64,000 nt of DNA from Hermodice carunculata (taxonomy: Eukaryota > Annelida > Polychaeta > Eunicida > Amphinomidae), in NCBI GenBank assembly GCA_964020975.1, contig OZ026620.1, positions 75,513,600 to 75,577,599 on the forward strand. The letters run 5' to 3'. The first letter of the stretch is position 1. Each line of letters begins with the position of its first letter. Shown one piece after another: positions 23,322 through 34,184 of the stretch. The notes under the pieces are model-generated. The model did no database searches, was not told the DNA's origin, and saw only the letters and a list, made by a program, of their open reading frames with translations. The position numbers and the translations under genes were made by a program.

Positions 23322-24256
23322 ATCTATGGGGAAGGAGCACAAACAAGCCCTTGCCCACTTGTCATAATTACAGTGACATGTACATGTAAATGCGATAAAT
23401 TACAGCAAGTTACTCTTCTGTCCAGAGAGTGTCTGGTATTGATTGATGCTTTGTGCTATTCTTTTAAACACAATTCAACTCTATATTGATTCAAGCATGG
23501 TTTACATTCATACATGCATGCATGATGAACTTTTGAACAGTGTAGTGTCTGGCTCCATGCAAAAAATCACCGGTGCATTTAGTGCTTTTTATAAGAGGTT
23601 CCCAGTTATCAATCACCTTGGCTTCTTTTACAGTGTGATACATATACAGTGCTCCCTGTCTTGAGAAATCACTCCAGAAAATGAGACCACCTATCTTACA
23701 TATATACACGCTCACCTTTATAGAATACTTAAAATACTAAAACTTTTCATCATATCTTTTTTACCCATGAACATGGCTCATACGTGTACCTGTCTGGCCA
23801 CAAATTTCAAAACTTTTCCAAACTGATTTGTCCAAAATTCCAAACCAACTTTGGGTTACATCAGGGCCAACACGTAATTAAAATAACAGGTATCATTTAA
23901 CTTAAACTCCACATTTCTGTTGCAAATGAATTAAAATACCCAAGTCTGAGTACAAAATATGATTTTTCAAACTGTTCAAGACACAAGTGTGAAATTCAAG
24001 ACTTTTCAAGGCCTTGAAGGACATGACTGGAAATTCCAAACTTCTCCAAACATTTCAAGGCTTGTATGAACCCTGCATGAAAGATCAACTGTCTTGTGAC
24101 ACCATAATTTGGTCATTGCAAAAGGTGGTCTTTTAAATCAGGTTTCACTTTTATACACTAGCGAGTCATTAGAATTCATCTTCATCTGTACACGTATATA
24201 CCTACCCTTAATCACAGTGCTTCACCACTTCTTACAATTCCCATAACAATCTACAC

Positions 24257-24332
24257 GTGACAAGAGACCACCTGTTTATGAAGACCACTTTTTGTTATTT
24301 AGGGGTGGTCTCTTGTGATAGGGACCACTGTA
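24257..24332. mobile_element. Short family C-type inverted repeat
   Basis: caagagaccacctgtttat... pairs with its complement ...gtggtctcttgtgatagggaccactgta. This is a miniature palindromic member of the gaccac MITEs. Confidence 0.55.
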
Positions 24333-25360
24333 TTAGATTATAGAGATAACATGTTAGCATTCAATCGGTGACCAGGTAAATACGGGGTCTCAAGACAGGG
24401 AAAGTGTCAATGCCCCCCCACCCCCCATGCAGTCTTGCCAACCCTCCCAAATGCTTTAATTTGTGAGTCTCCCAAATATTCATGCATGATGCTGTGCTGT
24501 CTGCCCTCTCAACTCCCGAATTACCTCCAAGAATCTTATGAAAATTACCACAAATGTCATTCTAAAAAAAGTGGTAAATCTTAAAAAATCTGCTTTTCAC
24601 AGTGATATTTTCAAGGCAAATCAAGCTGCTGTGCTTTTCGCTGTGTGTTTAGCATTCATGCCACCACTCAAACTCAAATCCAAGTGCCCTCAAATGCCAT
24701 GAATATATGCATGTTTTGATGTCTATTTTTTCTGGGGCAGTATGCGCCTTAGGAAGGCTTTGCGGCTTAGGCCGCTTGCCATTTCATAATCTCCTGAAAA
24801 TATACTTCCACCAGGTTGGCAGCACTGCACATGATATATGTGAATCAAAAACAAAAACCAGATTCAAATATTTTGATGATTATTTACACCTAAGACATCT
24901 GTCCAAATATGTATACATTTATGTGACATGGCTTTATTACATACATGTAATCATGGTAGTGGTGGTCAGAATGTAGGTAAACAGGACACTCACTCAGTTA
25001 CCGGTAAACTAACACTATTTTAATTCTTGGTCACTGATCTCTACAGACATCACACATGGAACTATGTAGCTTCCATAGGTTTCAGTCTGGAAGAACCCTT
25101 AATCTCACCAACTTGTTTTTTTGTTTCCTCATGTCTCATCTCTTAAAATTCAAAACACAAATAAAATGTCTCATCTCTTAAAACACAAATAAAATGTCTT
25201 GGGTGATTGGCGTCCAATCTTTCATCATCAAGAGTACATGTACACTGTACGGACAGCCACAGCACAGATGTTTGCTGACTGAACTGATAACCTGGGAATA
25301 AACCAGCAGCCTGGAGTTGGAAACCACTTCAGGGTGTGAAAATTCCTATTATCCTATTGT
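24333..25360. other. Non-coding stretch
   Basis: Contains a short C-run near 24415-24425 and a tandem phrase 'tgtctcatctcttaaaa' (25132-25190). No supported exon. Confidence 0.4.
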
Positions 25361-25690
25361 CTGGGACAAGTGAAGCCCTTTTGAGGACAAGCCACTTTCA
25401 AACTTCACTTGTCCTACGGCCAAGCACTTTTAATTGGCAAAATTCAAAACATGTTAAATTTCAAAATTTGTTAGCATAACAAACCCCAAAACTCACTTTT
25501 ATGTGTAGGACATGATGATTTTCATTAAAACATGCTCTTTCAAACCTACATCAGCATTAGAGAAAACAAGTGAAAATTTTGTGTCACTTGTCCTGCAAAT
25601 GAATGATTTCAAAACATTTTTCCTTGCCCTGTACATGTACTTCACACTTGTGACAGTATGAAAGTTATATGTTCCAAAACAATTTATTCC
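25361..25690 (-). repeat. Dispersed repeat, family J (copy 2, inverted)
   Basis: Inverse of 21440-21800, with shared blocks such as 'ttcacttgtcctacggcc', 'gattttcattaaaacatg' and 'gtgaaaattttgtgtcac'. Confidence 0.6.
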
Positions 25691-27738
25691 CATTTTTAAC
25701 TGCAGATCTGAGCGCTGGGTAGAGAGGGGTGAGGGAATTACTGTACATATGTTTGTAATGCAGACATCCAGTGCATGTAGAAAGAAATAATTTTATATTG
25801 TCAAAGGCATTTATTCTCTTACATGGGTGCAATATTCATACCATTCTAAATGCAATCTAAACCTGTCTCATGTTTCATATCACTAATCACTGCCAATATT
25901 TCGACATTTTTGCAAGAAAAGAACTTGGGGCCATCCATTTTTTGTCAACAAGGATATATGTACTTCAATATTTAAACTTGTCATCAGTAAAATGTGATAT
26001 GACAACAGCATGTTTTGCAGTCAGGAAATACATACTGGAATTGGATGTATTACAATTATTATGGCTATAGAATAGAGACACATTATAACAGTAGACAGAA
26101 CAAACTGAACCCTACTCATTTAAATACATTATTTTATGGAAAAAAAAATTGGCCTGATAATCTCCAGAAAAACGCTAGGAATTATTCATGTGTAACCAGT
26201 TTGGCCACAGTGACTCATATGTACTAGCAGTGTTAGAAATAAAAAAATATTTCCTCTTGTCCACAAGGCACAAAAAATATCACACTCAGTAATACTGATT
26301 TGCATTGTAAATTTCGGCAAAAGCACTCATCTGCAGCAGAAAGTACTGGCAAGCCTTATTTTGAGCCCTGATTAGCCAGTCTTGTTTTTTTGCAGCATGA
26401 TTTGTCAAATCCAAATTCAATCAGTAGACTGTTGTTATATCAGTTTAAATAGTTGATTGAAACTAAAGACATCCAAACTTTTTGCCAATTTGGTTACAAG
26501 ATGGTAAGTATCTCCTGCCAAATCCCACTCTACCATGCTAGCCTTTGGCTAACTGGCTAAAGCCTAGCAGGTTGGCTCTTGTAATCCTTCAAATGTGGGC
26601 AGTAAGTCAAATTTACTTTTATCCAACTGGAATATGCTAAACTGTTTGCCAAGTGGTACTAATTGTAGTAATTTGTACTGTGTTTCTGCCAGATGATATA
26701 CAGGGTAATAACAGTTATAATACTGATACACTTAAAAACAAATACTGTAGTACTTTTCCTTACCATCAAAAATCCAAAAGTAAGTGATAATCCAATATAT
26801 TATACATGTACATGTACTGTTATTTTTGCTTGTATAAACTTTTAGGGTTTTCACATTTTTGACATTTCACTGTTTTGGACATAATTCCTATTCAAACAAT
26901 GTTATAATACTATTTCACTGTGTTTTTATTTTCACGATTTTGTGCCATCAGCAAAATAAACAAAAATAAGAATACAGTGAAAGTAAAGCAATTTACACTA
27001 TATACCCTAAAACAAATACCTTAACGTCCTCATTTTATACTTTCTTGAAAAGATCATGCATCACACTAGGATATTTGTAACTCTAGTGAAAAATTCTCTG
27101 GCGGAAACTCTGCTGTATCAAACACAACAAATGATGTAACAAGGTCTTGTGCAAAAGCATTTGTTTTTGAGAATATCTTCCAGATTATCTCTGGAACTAA
27201 ATTTTGTTGAGTGAAAATATCAGTTTTTTTCCTAGAAGAAAAGTGTACACTTGGTCTTGACCCCCACTCCCATGACGCATGTTTTGGACACTTACTTTAA
27301 GGTTGACAACATGGACAACCTCTTCATTTATTTTAATGCACTCACCACAGCTGGATGGGATGTGCAGCATAAATGACCATAAAATATGAAGGTATCATCT
27401 TGGCAACTCCCATCTGTCTCATGACCTGCACAACTTTCAAATTAGCATAATTCTGGTCAATTTAAAAGATGACAAATCTGTAAGAGGTCACACCAGAATG
27501 CTTAATATATTATATTCCTTTGGTCTTGTGTATATGAGTGTACCTTCCACATATTAGGCCTACTTGAACAAGCACTAGACCCTAATCTATGAGGAGTCTT
27601 TAAAAGGGTTTTCTGCAAATCATGGCAATATTTTCTATGCTGTCTCCCAATAATTAAGGACACGTGTACATCAGTGCAAGCCTGTAGTATAGACATGATC
27701 TGCCCATCATCTGCCACAGGTGACTGAAGAAAACTTAC
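25691..27738. other. Probable intron of the coiled-coil gene
   Basis: Lies downstream of the exon 2 donor at 27738. It has no repeat I can name. A 57-codon minus-strand frame (27370-27197) begins MLHIPSSCGECIKI and has no homology I recognise. Confidence 0.45.
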
Positions 27739-28640
27739 CAGTTCCTTGGAAGATTGTGTCTCAGGGGTCGAGTCCAAAGCAGCACCGTATGCTGATGAGG
27801 TCATGAGAGGCAGTGGACTCCGCCTGTCATTTAATCCTGGCAAGGTGCCAAGTGGAGGTGTATTCAGTTCCAAATTCTCAACAGTCTGTTCTGCTGATAA
27901 AATACTGTCTTTCCCATTGCCCGTGTCTCTACTTTCCAATAATTTTGATATATCATTATTATTTTCTAAACAAGTTATTTCGCTATGATGTTCTTGTTTG
28001 ATTTTTTCTAATTCTGTCACGTTTATTGCATTTTCAGCACACTTTTGATTATACTGGTCTTCCAATTCCTTCTTGGAATCTTTTAAGGCTTTAATTTCTC
28101 TCTGCAGTTTAACTATTAATGCTGAATTGGCACTCCCAGGCCTGTTGCCTGTTATGTCACGCTGCTCTCCAAGAGCTTTCTTTTGAATCTCAAGTGCAGC
28201 TTTCACAGCGTCTTCTTTTTCTTGAGCGCCCTGTGACTTCAACTGTTTTATTTCTTCCTCCCTGTATTTAAGCATCTGTCGAACTTCCGCATCTTTCTCC
28301 TTCTGGAGACTGTCTCTTAGTTTCTGCAGTTCTGATTCTTTTATCTGTTCCATTTTGATTTCCTGTGCTTCACAAGCCCGCTCTTTCTCAAGTTCACACT
28401 GTTGTTTGACTTGTTTGATTTCCATTATCTTATCTCGGTGTTGTTGCTTATTCTTGGCTTTTTCTACCTCCACTTCATGCTTGAGGTTAGCGATAGTCTT
28501 CCGCATACCCTCAACAATTTTCTGCAAGCTGTCCTTTGGCTTCGGATTTGGAGTGAAAGAATAACTCCTGGGGGTCGATACCCCACTGTTGGCATTAGAG
28601 TTCGACACTGACCCGTCCATGTTGTGCGCTCGTGGCATCC
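27739..28640 (-). CDS. Coding exon 2 of the coiled-coil gene
   Basis: 902 nt bounded by acceptor tttatttgtatgtag and donor CTG/GTAAGT. The open frame in fact runs on for 78 codons past the donor to TAA at 27502. Either the donor is used and those codons are intron, or read-through gives an alternative end (VSFLQSPVADDGQI...). I favour the donor because it matches consensus perfectly. Confidence 0.82.
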
Positions 28641-28948
28641 CTACATACAAATAAAATTCTGTTTTAAATGTTATTAAAATATGACACACTGACGTCCCTG
28701 TTTTTGTTCGGTCAGTTCCCTGAGTGAGTGTAACGTGATGTCATTACCAGTCTATAAGTGTGACCTGCATAAAATGTCAACTTGCTCGATCGTCTGCTGA
28801 CAGCGCTGTTGACAAGTCTCTACTTGTATGGCCACCATGCACATGTAGTCTTGTGGAACTCGCTCGTCGCGAAGACCTCAGCAACGCGTTCGCTCGCTTC
28901 TTCCACAAAAATGGCTTGTCGTCAGCACTTACCTTCCATTGAAGGCAT
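27739..28948 (-). CDS. Coiled-coil protein, JAKMIP-like (5' part)
   Basis: Two joined exons encode the first 306 residues. Exon 1 (28948-28933) gives ATG and 16 nt. A 292-bp intron with GTAAGT donor and TAG acceptor follows, then exon 2 (28640-27739). The G/GG split codon keeps the frame, and an in-frame TGA 24 nt upstream of the ATG supports this start. Residues 1-41 are Ser/Asn-rich. Residues 42-165 and 179-236 are long heptad-type coiled coils broken by a Gly/Pro/Ser hinge. Residues 240-306 are a Ser/Thr/Pro linker. The blocks ELQKLRDSL...REEEIKQLKS and LQREIKALKDSKKELED resemble the N-terminal coil of JAKMIP proteins, which bind microtubules, kinesin and Janus kinases. That likeness is from memory and coiled coils attract false matches. 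The gene is partial, since the exons after the phase-0 donor at 27738 are not securely placed. Confidence 0.82.
28933..28948 (-). CDS. Coding exon 1 of the coiled-coil gene
   Basis: Encodes MPSME plus the first base of a Gly codon, followed by GTAAGTGC (28932-28925). The ATG has G at -3. Splicing to 28640 continues as GMPRAHN. This exon is far too short for ORF finding. Confidence 0.78.
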
Positions 28949-29260
28949 TTCTACTATCTTTGTGCTTGGATATCACAGAGCAAAATTTTTGTTTTGCATA
29001 GATAAGAAAGTGGACTTAAAGTCATGGTCAGGACCAAGTTCCACATGACAACACTGCCGCCATGTTGCCGTCGCTCGGTGAAACCAGATGCCGTTCCAAC
29101 GTGCGACGAAAGGCCTTTCCAAAGGACCCCGTCTGCATATTTCGCTGTAATTTTGTTTTAAATATTAAGCATACCAGTTGCGTACCCGTCCTTATTGTGC
29201 ATTTGCCTGTCCTCTTTCGTAAATGCTGAAGCGAACAGCACAAATCTGCCAGGTTTCAAA
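28949..29260 (-). promoter_or_regulatory. Likely promoter and 5' UTR of the coiled-coil gene
   Basis: More CpG-rich than its surroundings and free of recognisable repeats. The minus strand carries CAACATGGCGGC (29067-29056), close to the YY1 consensus often found just downstream of housekeeping transcription starts. There is no TATA box at a fitting distance. The start site cannot be placed from sequence alone. Confidence 0.4.
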
Positions 29261-29399
29261 TGACCGCCACAGCACGCTGCCAATATTGTGTACATGTTAC
29301 CCAGTCACGTGACTCTGTAATTCCTTTTCCGGTACATCAGTCTCATTTGCATACGTCAACAACAAACACGTGCTTTCATGCATGCTGTTGGAATATAGG

Positions 29400-30233
29400 T
29401 GCCTTACCTTCCAGTTTTAACAATAAACAAAGGCTGCAGAGCGAATATCAATTTGCTCCTGTATGTTCGCTTATTTTCTTTTCATGAACAGAATGCCAAC
29501 AAGTGATAAAAAAATTGCACGGCACTTTTTTTTGGGGGGGGGGGGGGGAGGGATAGGTGGGTTGGAAGGAAAATGGAAGGGAGGGTCCAACTCCCATTTT
29601 CACCAAAAGCACATAGGTTGGTCATCTTGTATCTTTCTTAATGACCCCATGAGTATTTTTCCATTGTACCCCGCTATCCTCCCCTCCCCCGGGGGGAGGC
29701 GGTACTTCCATGTAGGATTGTACTGGCTATGTGCCGCGGAAAAGGCCGTTTTCATTACTCCCAGGATTAGAAAAGCCCTCCAAAATGTACAAGGCTGGAT
29801 TAGGATAGGGGTAACAATTGTTTGAGTGAACTGAATGTCTTACTCATTTTTCAAACAAATGTATAGTCTAAAGATCTATTAGATCTTGGATATAGACTGG
29901 ACATATAAGGTATAATTAGTTTTTAAAAAATGGGCGGGGGAATTTTTGTGAGAAGTAAGAATATGCTAAAACTGGTTCAAAATTGGAATGTTGGTCTCCA
30001 AAATTCGCCAGGATGCACCAATGCAGCACTCCTTTCAACACATTACAGGATCAAGAAAGGGTTACCTTTTTACATCTGGTGTAGGATTAAGATAGGGTAT
30101 TGACATATTGTATAGAAATGTCTGCGGCACACACACACACTCCCCCCGATGTTGCGTATGTGCGCCCCTCCCCCCACCCACCCACACGTTGTTGTTTTTT
30201 TACTTTGATTTTGTTATCTGAAAACCGTACCCT
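29400..30233. other. Upstream non-coding stretch
   Basis: Contains a G run (29533-29549), a CCCCTCCCCC/GGGGGGAGG palindrome near 29680-29698 and a CA run near 30127-30140. A 120-codon frame at 29463-29825 passes through the G run and shows no domain. Confidence 0.35.
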
Positions 30234-30503
30234 TCAGTCAATTTTTCGGAAATAGACGGCCCTATTCCCTACAAAAAACATGGAGCTATAAGCTTCTAGT
30301 TCCATGCTCAAACCCATTGGAAGGCCCACTGATTGGAAGTATTGTGTCCCGGGTTCCTTTAAAGCCACGGAGACATCAACAAAAAACTGCAAAAAGAGTC
30401 TCTTTGCAGAACCACAATAAGAGGTATTCATATCAACTAGGATCCTCTGCTGCCCCTGTCCCACAGCAAGGAACTTGGCTGGTTTCTTGGACAAAAGTGA
30501 CAA
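30234..30503 (-). other. Unassigned open segment with coding-like texture
   Basis: The minus strand is open for 89 codons after a good pyrimidine-rich acceptor (ttcgctttctccag near 30510), with phrases ILVDMNTSYCGSAKR and KEPGTQYFQSVGLP. The plus strand is also open across it. I recognise no family. It could be an exon, a decayed gene fragment or chance. Confidence 0.2.
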
Positions 30504-30584
30504 CTGGAGAAAGCGAACAGTTTAAAGGTCATTCATTAAGTTTTAAAACATACCAGATAATAAACATGTTGAGAAAATTTCATT

Positions 30585-30602
30585 TCGTTGTGTGTGTGTG
30601 TG

Positions 30603-30641
<39 letters not shown>

Positions 30642-31068
30642 GTGTCTGTGGAAAAAGTGTTATTTCTAGATGGTTAAGAGACATAGCTGGTAAAACTGCC
30701 TCGTCGTGGCAGAGGCTTTGTTCCGTTGCCTAGCAACTGATGAGACCATTTGCATTAAGCTAATTAGCAATATTCGAAATTTTTAATCTTGAATATCTTC
30801 AACACTATAATAGAGATGTCATTCCAACTTCTACTAGAGGATTGTTGACCATTGTGCACCTAATGAATTAAAAAAAAATAGTAGCAATTTGAATTATGCT
30901 AAGTAGCACCATTGGAAATTTTAAATCTTGAACAACTTCAAAACTATAATAGATAAAGATGCAACTCCAGCCTTTACTCCTGTGTTATGGACCAGTTGTG
31001 TATTGCCTTACCAATATGCATTGAACACACACACACTGATTTGCTACGCAGCAAATCATCTTTTCTAG
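30585..31068 (+). mobile_element. Helentron/HINE-like element, family E (E1)
   Basis: Starts with a (GT)n(CTGT)n tract, carries two core units ('aacttcaaaactataatag'), and ends in a hairpin GATTTGCT-acgc-AGCAAATC, then atcttttCTAG. Hairpin plus terminal CTRR (here CTAG) is the 3' signature of Helitron-class elements. Confidence 0.6.
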
Positions 31069-31099
31069 TATGTTTTAATTCTCTTACGTCAGGTGCTTT

Positions 31100-31289
31100 T
31101 GATGAACTTTTGCATAGCGGTGTCCGAGCACAGAGAAAGAAAACTAGATCTAGTTTCCTTGGTTGGAGCGACAAAAAAGTTCGCACGACAATGCGACAGT
31201 GTGTGTATGTAGAATAATTACTTTAGTACATAATTCTACAGCCAGATGGTATGCACATATGCCACTCTCAGGGATGAAATTCGAATGCA

Positions 31290-31376
<87 letters not shown>

Positions 31377-31735
31377 ACTGCGTCATTCAAAAATTAAAAG
31401 ATCAATTACATTTATGAGCATCGCGTTACACCTTCAACATTTCTGCGACATACTTTACAATTTTGGTAGTTATTTCATCGACCAGGACATAAGACATATC
31501 ACAATGAACATAACCGATTTCTCTTCCTCCTCCACGTTAAAATGAAGAGCATACAGCAAATCATCATTCCTTCATTACTGCATGTTGCTATTTCCCTAGG
31601 AACTATAGCCACAATTTCGCACCGAGTAGAAATGCACAAAATTGCCAAAATAAATGGCACACTAATATTTCATTATTTCATTCAAGAATGTAAATATAGT
31701 GTCTGTAAATTGCTTGTTGTCATGATCAAAGGATG
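31100..31735 (+). repeat. Dispersed repeat, family L (copy 1)
   Basis: Shares ordered blocks with 38756-39460 and 45460-45850: 'attctac(a/c)gccagatgg', a hinge with 'acaattttgg', then 'cattactgcatgttgctatttccct'. It holds a long (TC)n tract. Confidence 0.5.
31292..31372. repeat. (TC)n microsatellite
   Basis: About 40 perfect TC dinucleotides; open frames over it are artefacts. Confidence 0.97.
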
Positions 31736-31910
31736 ACATATACATTGGTTAGGCGTTCGATATTTTCATATTTTTATTAATGTCTTTGTTTGTGTTTCTT
31801 TGCTATTTTACCATTTTGTTTTTGTGTTAACGTTTTGTGTTGTGCGTTTTTACTTTATTTCATTGTTATCTGTATACATTATTTTCCTCTATTTGACTTA
31901 AACAAAATTG

Positions 31911-31968
31911 TTATGTCTGTGTGCCAACACAGACATGTTGTTTTTTCTAGGAATTCTTTCTTTCTTTT

Positions 31969-32020
<52 letters not shown>

Positions 32021-32022
32021 TT

Positions 32023-32055
<33 letters not shown>

Positions 32056-33191
32056 ACAGGCAAACTTGTCCAGCATTTCATTTGAAAACTTTGATGTAGA
32101 AATTCCAAGCTTGGCATGATAATAATTCCATACATAAAGTCTTGAGTTTCTGTAAAGATGCTCAATGGTTTTGAAAATTGTGCAAATTAGGGTCATTTGA
32201 AAATTAGATCTTGAATATCTCCAAAAGTATTATAGGTACAGGAAACCAATCCAACCTCAATTAAAATGTTTGTAACACTGCACATTTTTGTAATTTACAC
32301 GTGACTTCTAAAAGTCAAAGATCAAGGTCATTTGGACCTTTGAAATTTTTTCATTCAGCCATAACTCTGTCAATTTTTATCCAATTTTAACCATGTTGAA
32401 CCCAAATTGTAGGTATTGCAACACTGCATATTACCGTAATTTAAATGTAACCTCTAAAGGTCAGAGGTGAGGGTCATTTGGAGATTTTAAATTTTTATGT
32501 AGCCATAACTCTGTCAATTTTCATCTAATTTTGATCATGTTGGGCTCAAATTGTAGCTATTGTCACACTACACATTTTTTGTGATTTACATGTGACCTCT
32601 TAAGTTCAAAGGTCAAGGTCATTTGGATCTTTGGAAGTTTCATCTGGCCATAACTTCGTCAGATTTTTATCCAATTTTGATCATGTTGGACTCAAATTGT
32701 GACTATTGTGACACTGCAAATTTTTGTATTTGCATGTGACCTCCAAAGGTCAAAAGTCAAAGGTCATTTGGACCTTTGAAAGTTTCTTCCAGCCATAACT
32801 TGGTCAATTTTCATCCGATTTTAATCATTTTGGACTCAACTTGTAGGTATTACAACACTTCATATTTTTGTGATAAGACGTTACCTCTAAAGATCAAAGG
32901 TCAATGTCATTTGGACCTTTGAAAGTTTCAGCTAGCCGTAACTTGGTAAACTTTTATCTGATTTGGTTCATGTTGTTCTTAAATTGTAGGTGTTATAACA
33001 CTGTATATTTTTGAATTTTACATATGACCTCTAAATGTCAGAGGTCAAAGTCATTTGGACTTTAAAATTTTCATCCAGCCATCAGGTTAATGGAATGTGA
33101 AGTACAACAGGTAAAAAGCTGTAGCAATTAATATTTACAACTTTTGAAGGCACACAGACAGATTTGCTTTGAAGCAAATCTTCTTTTCTAG
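31911..33191 (+). mobile_element. Helentron/HINE-like element, family E (E2, most complete)
   Basis: The 5' end has a hairpin ATGTCTGTGT-gcca-ACACAGACAT (31913-31936). A (CTTT)n microsatellite and six core units of about 135-155 bp follow. Then comes GGCACACAGACA (33149-33160), the exact complement of TGTCTGTGTGCC at 31914-31925, a hairpin AGATTTGCTT-tg-AAGCAAATCT, and cttttCTAG (CTAG at 33188-33191) before T. Subterminal inverted repeats, tandem core, microsatellite, 3' hairpin and CTRR end are the known marks of HINEs. The core repeats AAGGTCATTTGGACC and TCAAGGTCA. It is non-coding and would need a Helentron Rep/helicase in trans. Confidence 0.72.
31955..32054. repeat. (CTTT)n microsatellite
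   Basis: About 100 bp of TTTC repeats with two TTTTTC interruptions, inside element E2. Confidence 0.97.
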
Positions 33192-33378
33192 TTTTATCTA
33201 TTTTTATATTATGTTATTTATTTATTTTATATGTATTATATTATTTCATCCTCTTGTCTTTATAACTACTCTTGGGGGGAGGAAGGGCGGGTATTTGATG
33301 TGATTGTACAAAACTTTTGTCCAGTTTGTTTTCATGCTGCCAGCTTGCATGCAATATAACAAAAGCAAATTATATATA

Positions 33379-33382
<4 letters not shown>

Positions 33383-33425
<43 letters not shown>
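33383..33425. repeat. (GT)n microsatellite
   Basis: About 21 perfect GT repeats; a shorter ATT run follows at 33538-33555. Confidence 0.97.
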
Positions 33426-33426
<1 letters not shown>

Positions 33427-33599
33427 GTTAATGACACAACATGGCTTTCTAACAGAATACAGTACTATTTTTGTTTTTTATGCCCTCCGACAGGCTATTC
33501 AGTTACGGTGAATCAGCAATTTATAATCATCATCGTCATCATTATTATTATTATCAGTATCTTTGTAGTTGTTGTATTTTTCTACTAACTTTTCAGTGT

Positions 33600-34061
33600 T
33601 GTCATCTTTCCTTGCAATCTCAATACGCAGTGAAAAGCTAATCAGATACTTGCCTCCCCATATGCAAAATGTAAATCTTTAATAGCTTCAAATCTATTAT
33701 AGAGGGGCCATTTCTACTTCATTCAATTCATGGGTTTGTGGCATAAACCCATCCAATGAACAATAAACCAAAGTTTATGAAGGCTTATAATTCATCCAAA
33801 TTAGGCAAATACACAAAATTAAAATGTTGAATAGCTTCAAAACTATTATAGATAGTAGTTTCATTCAAACTTCACTTTATAAGTTTGGGACATGGTCACA
33901 TTCCTTGAATCAAGAACCAAAGCTGAGGATTTTAATTTATAAAAATTAGGCTAATACACGAAATTGAGATTAGGTTGAACAATGGCAAAGTATAGCATTT
34001 CAAACTGTTCTTATCTTGAAGGCACCTAGACAGATTTGCTGTGAAGCAAATCTTTTTCTAG
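33600..34061 (+). mobile_element. Family E element, 3' part (E3)
   Basis: Core units with 'atagcttcaaaactattatag' and 'atccaatgaacaataaacc', then ggcacctagacagatttgct, a hairpin agatttgct/agcaaatct and tttttCTAG at 34058-34061. A 5' hairpin end is not visible, so the left boundary is approximate. Confidence 0.6.
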
Positions 34062-34070
34062 TTTATTATT

Positions 34071-34176
34071 TCTTCTTCTTCTTCTTCTTTTTCTTCTTCT
34101 TCTTCTTCTTCTTCTTCTTCTTCTTCTTTTTCTTCTTCTTCTTCTTCTTCTTCTTCTTCTTCTTCTTCTTCTTCTT
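34071..34176. repeat. (CTT)n microsatellite
   Basis: About 106 bp of CTT repeats with few interruptions, directly after the CTAG end of E3. Glutamate- and phenylalanine-runs in overlapping frames are artefacts. Confidence 0.97.
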
Positions 34177-34184
34177 TTCTTTTC

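Noticed and set aside
24520-24640. Minus-strand frame reading ...FLEVIRELRG with a GTAATT donor
   Set aside because: No acceptor, short, and the sequence has MITE-like texture; not supported.
31150-31417. Frames with Arg-Glu and Ser-Leu runs on both strands
   Set aside because: Translations of a (TC)n microsatellite.
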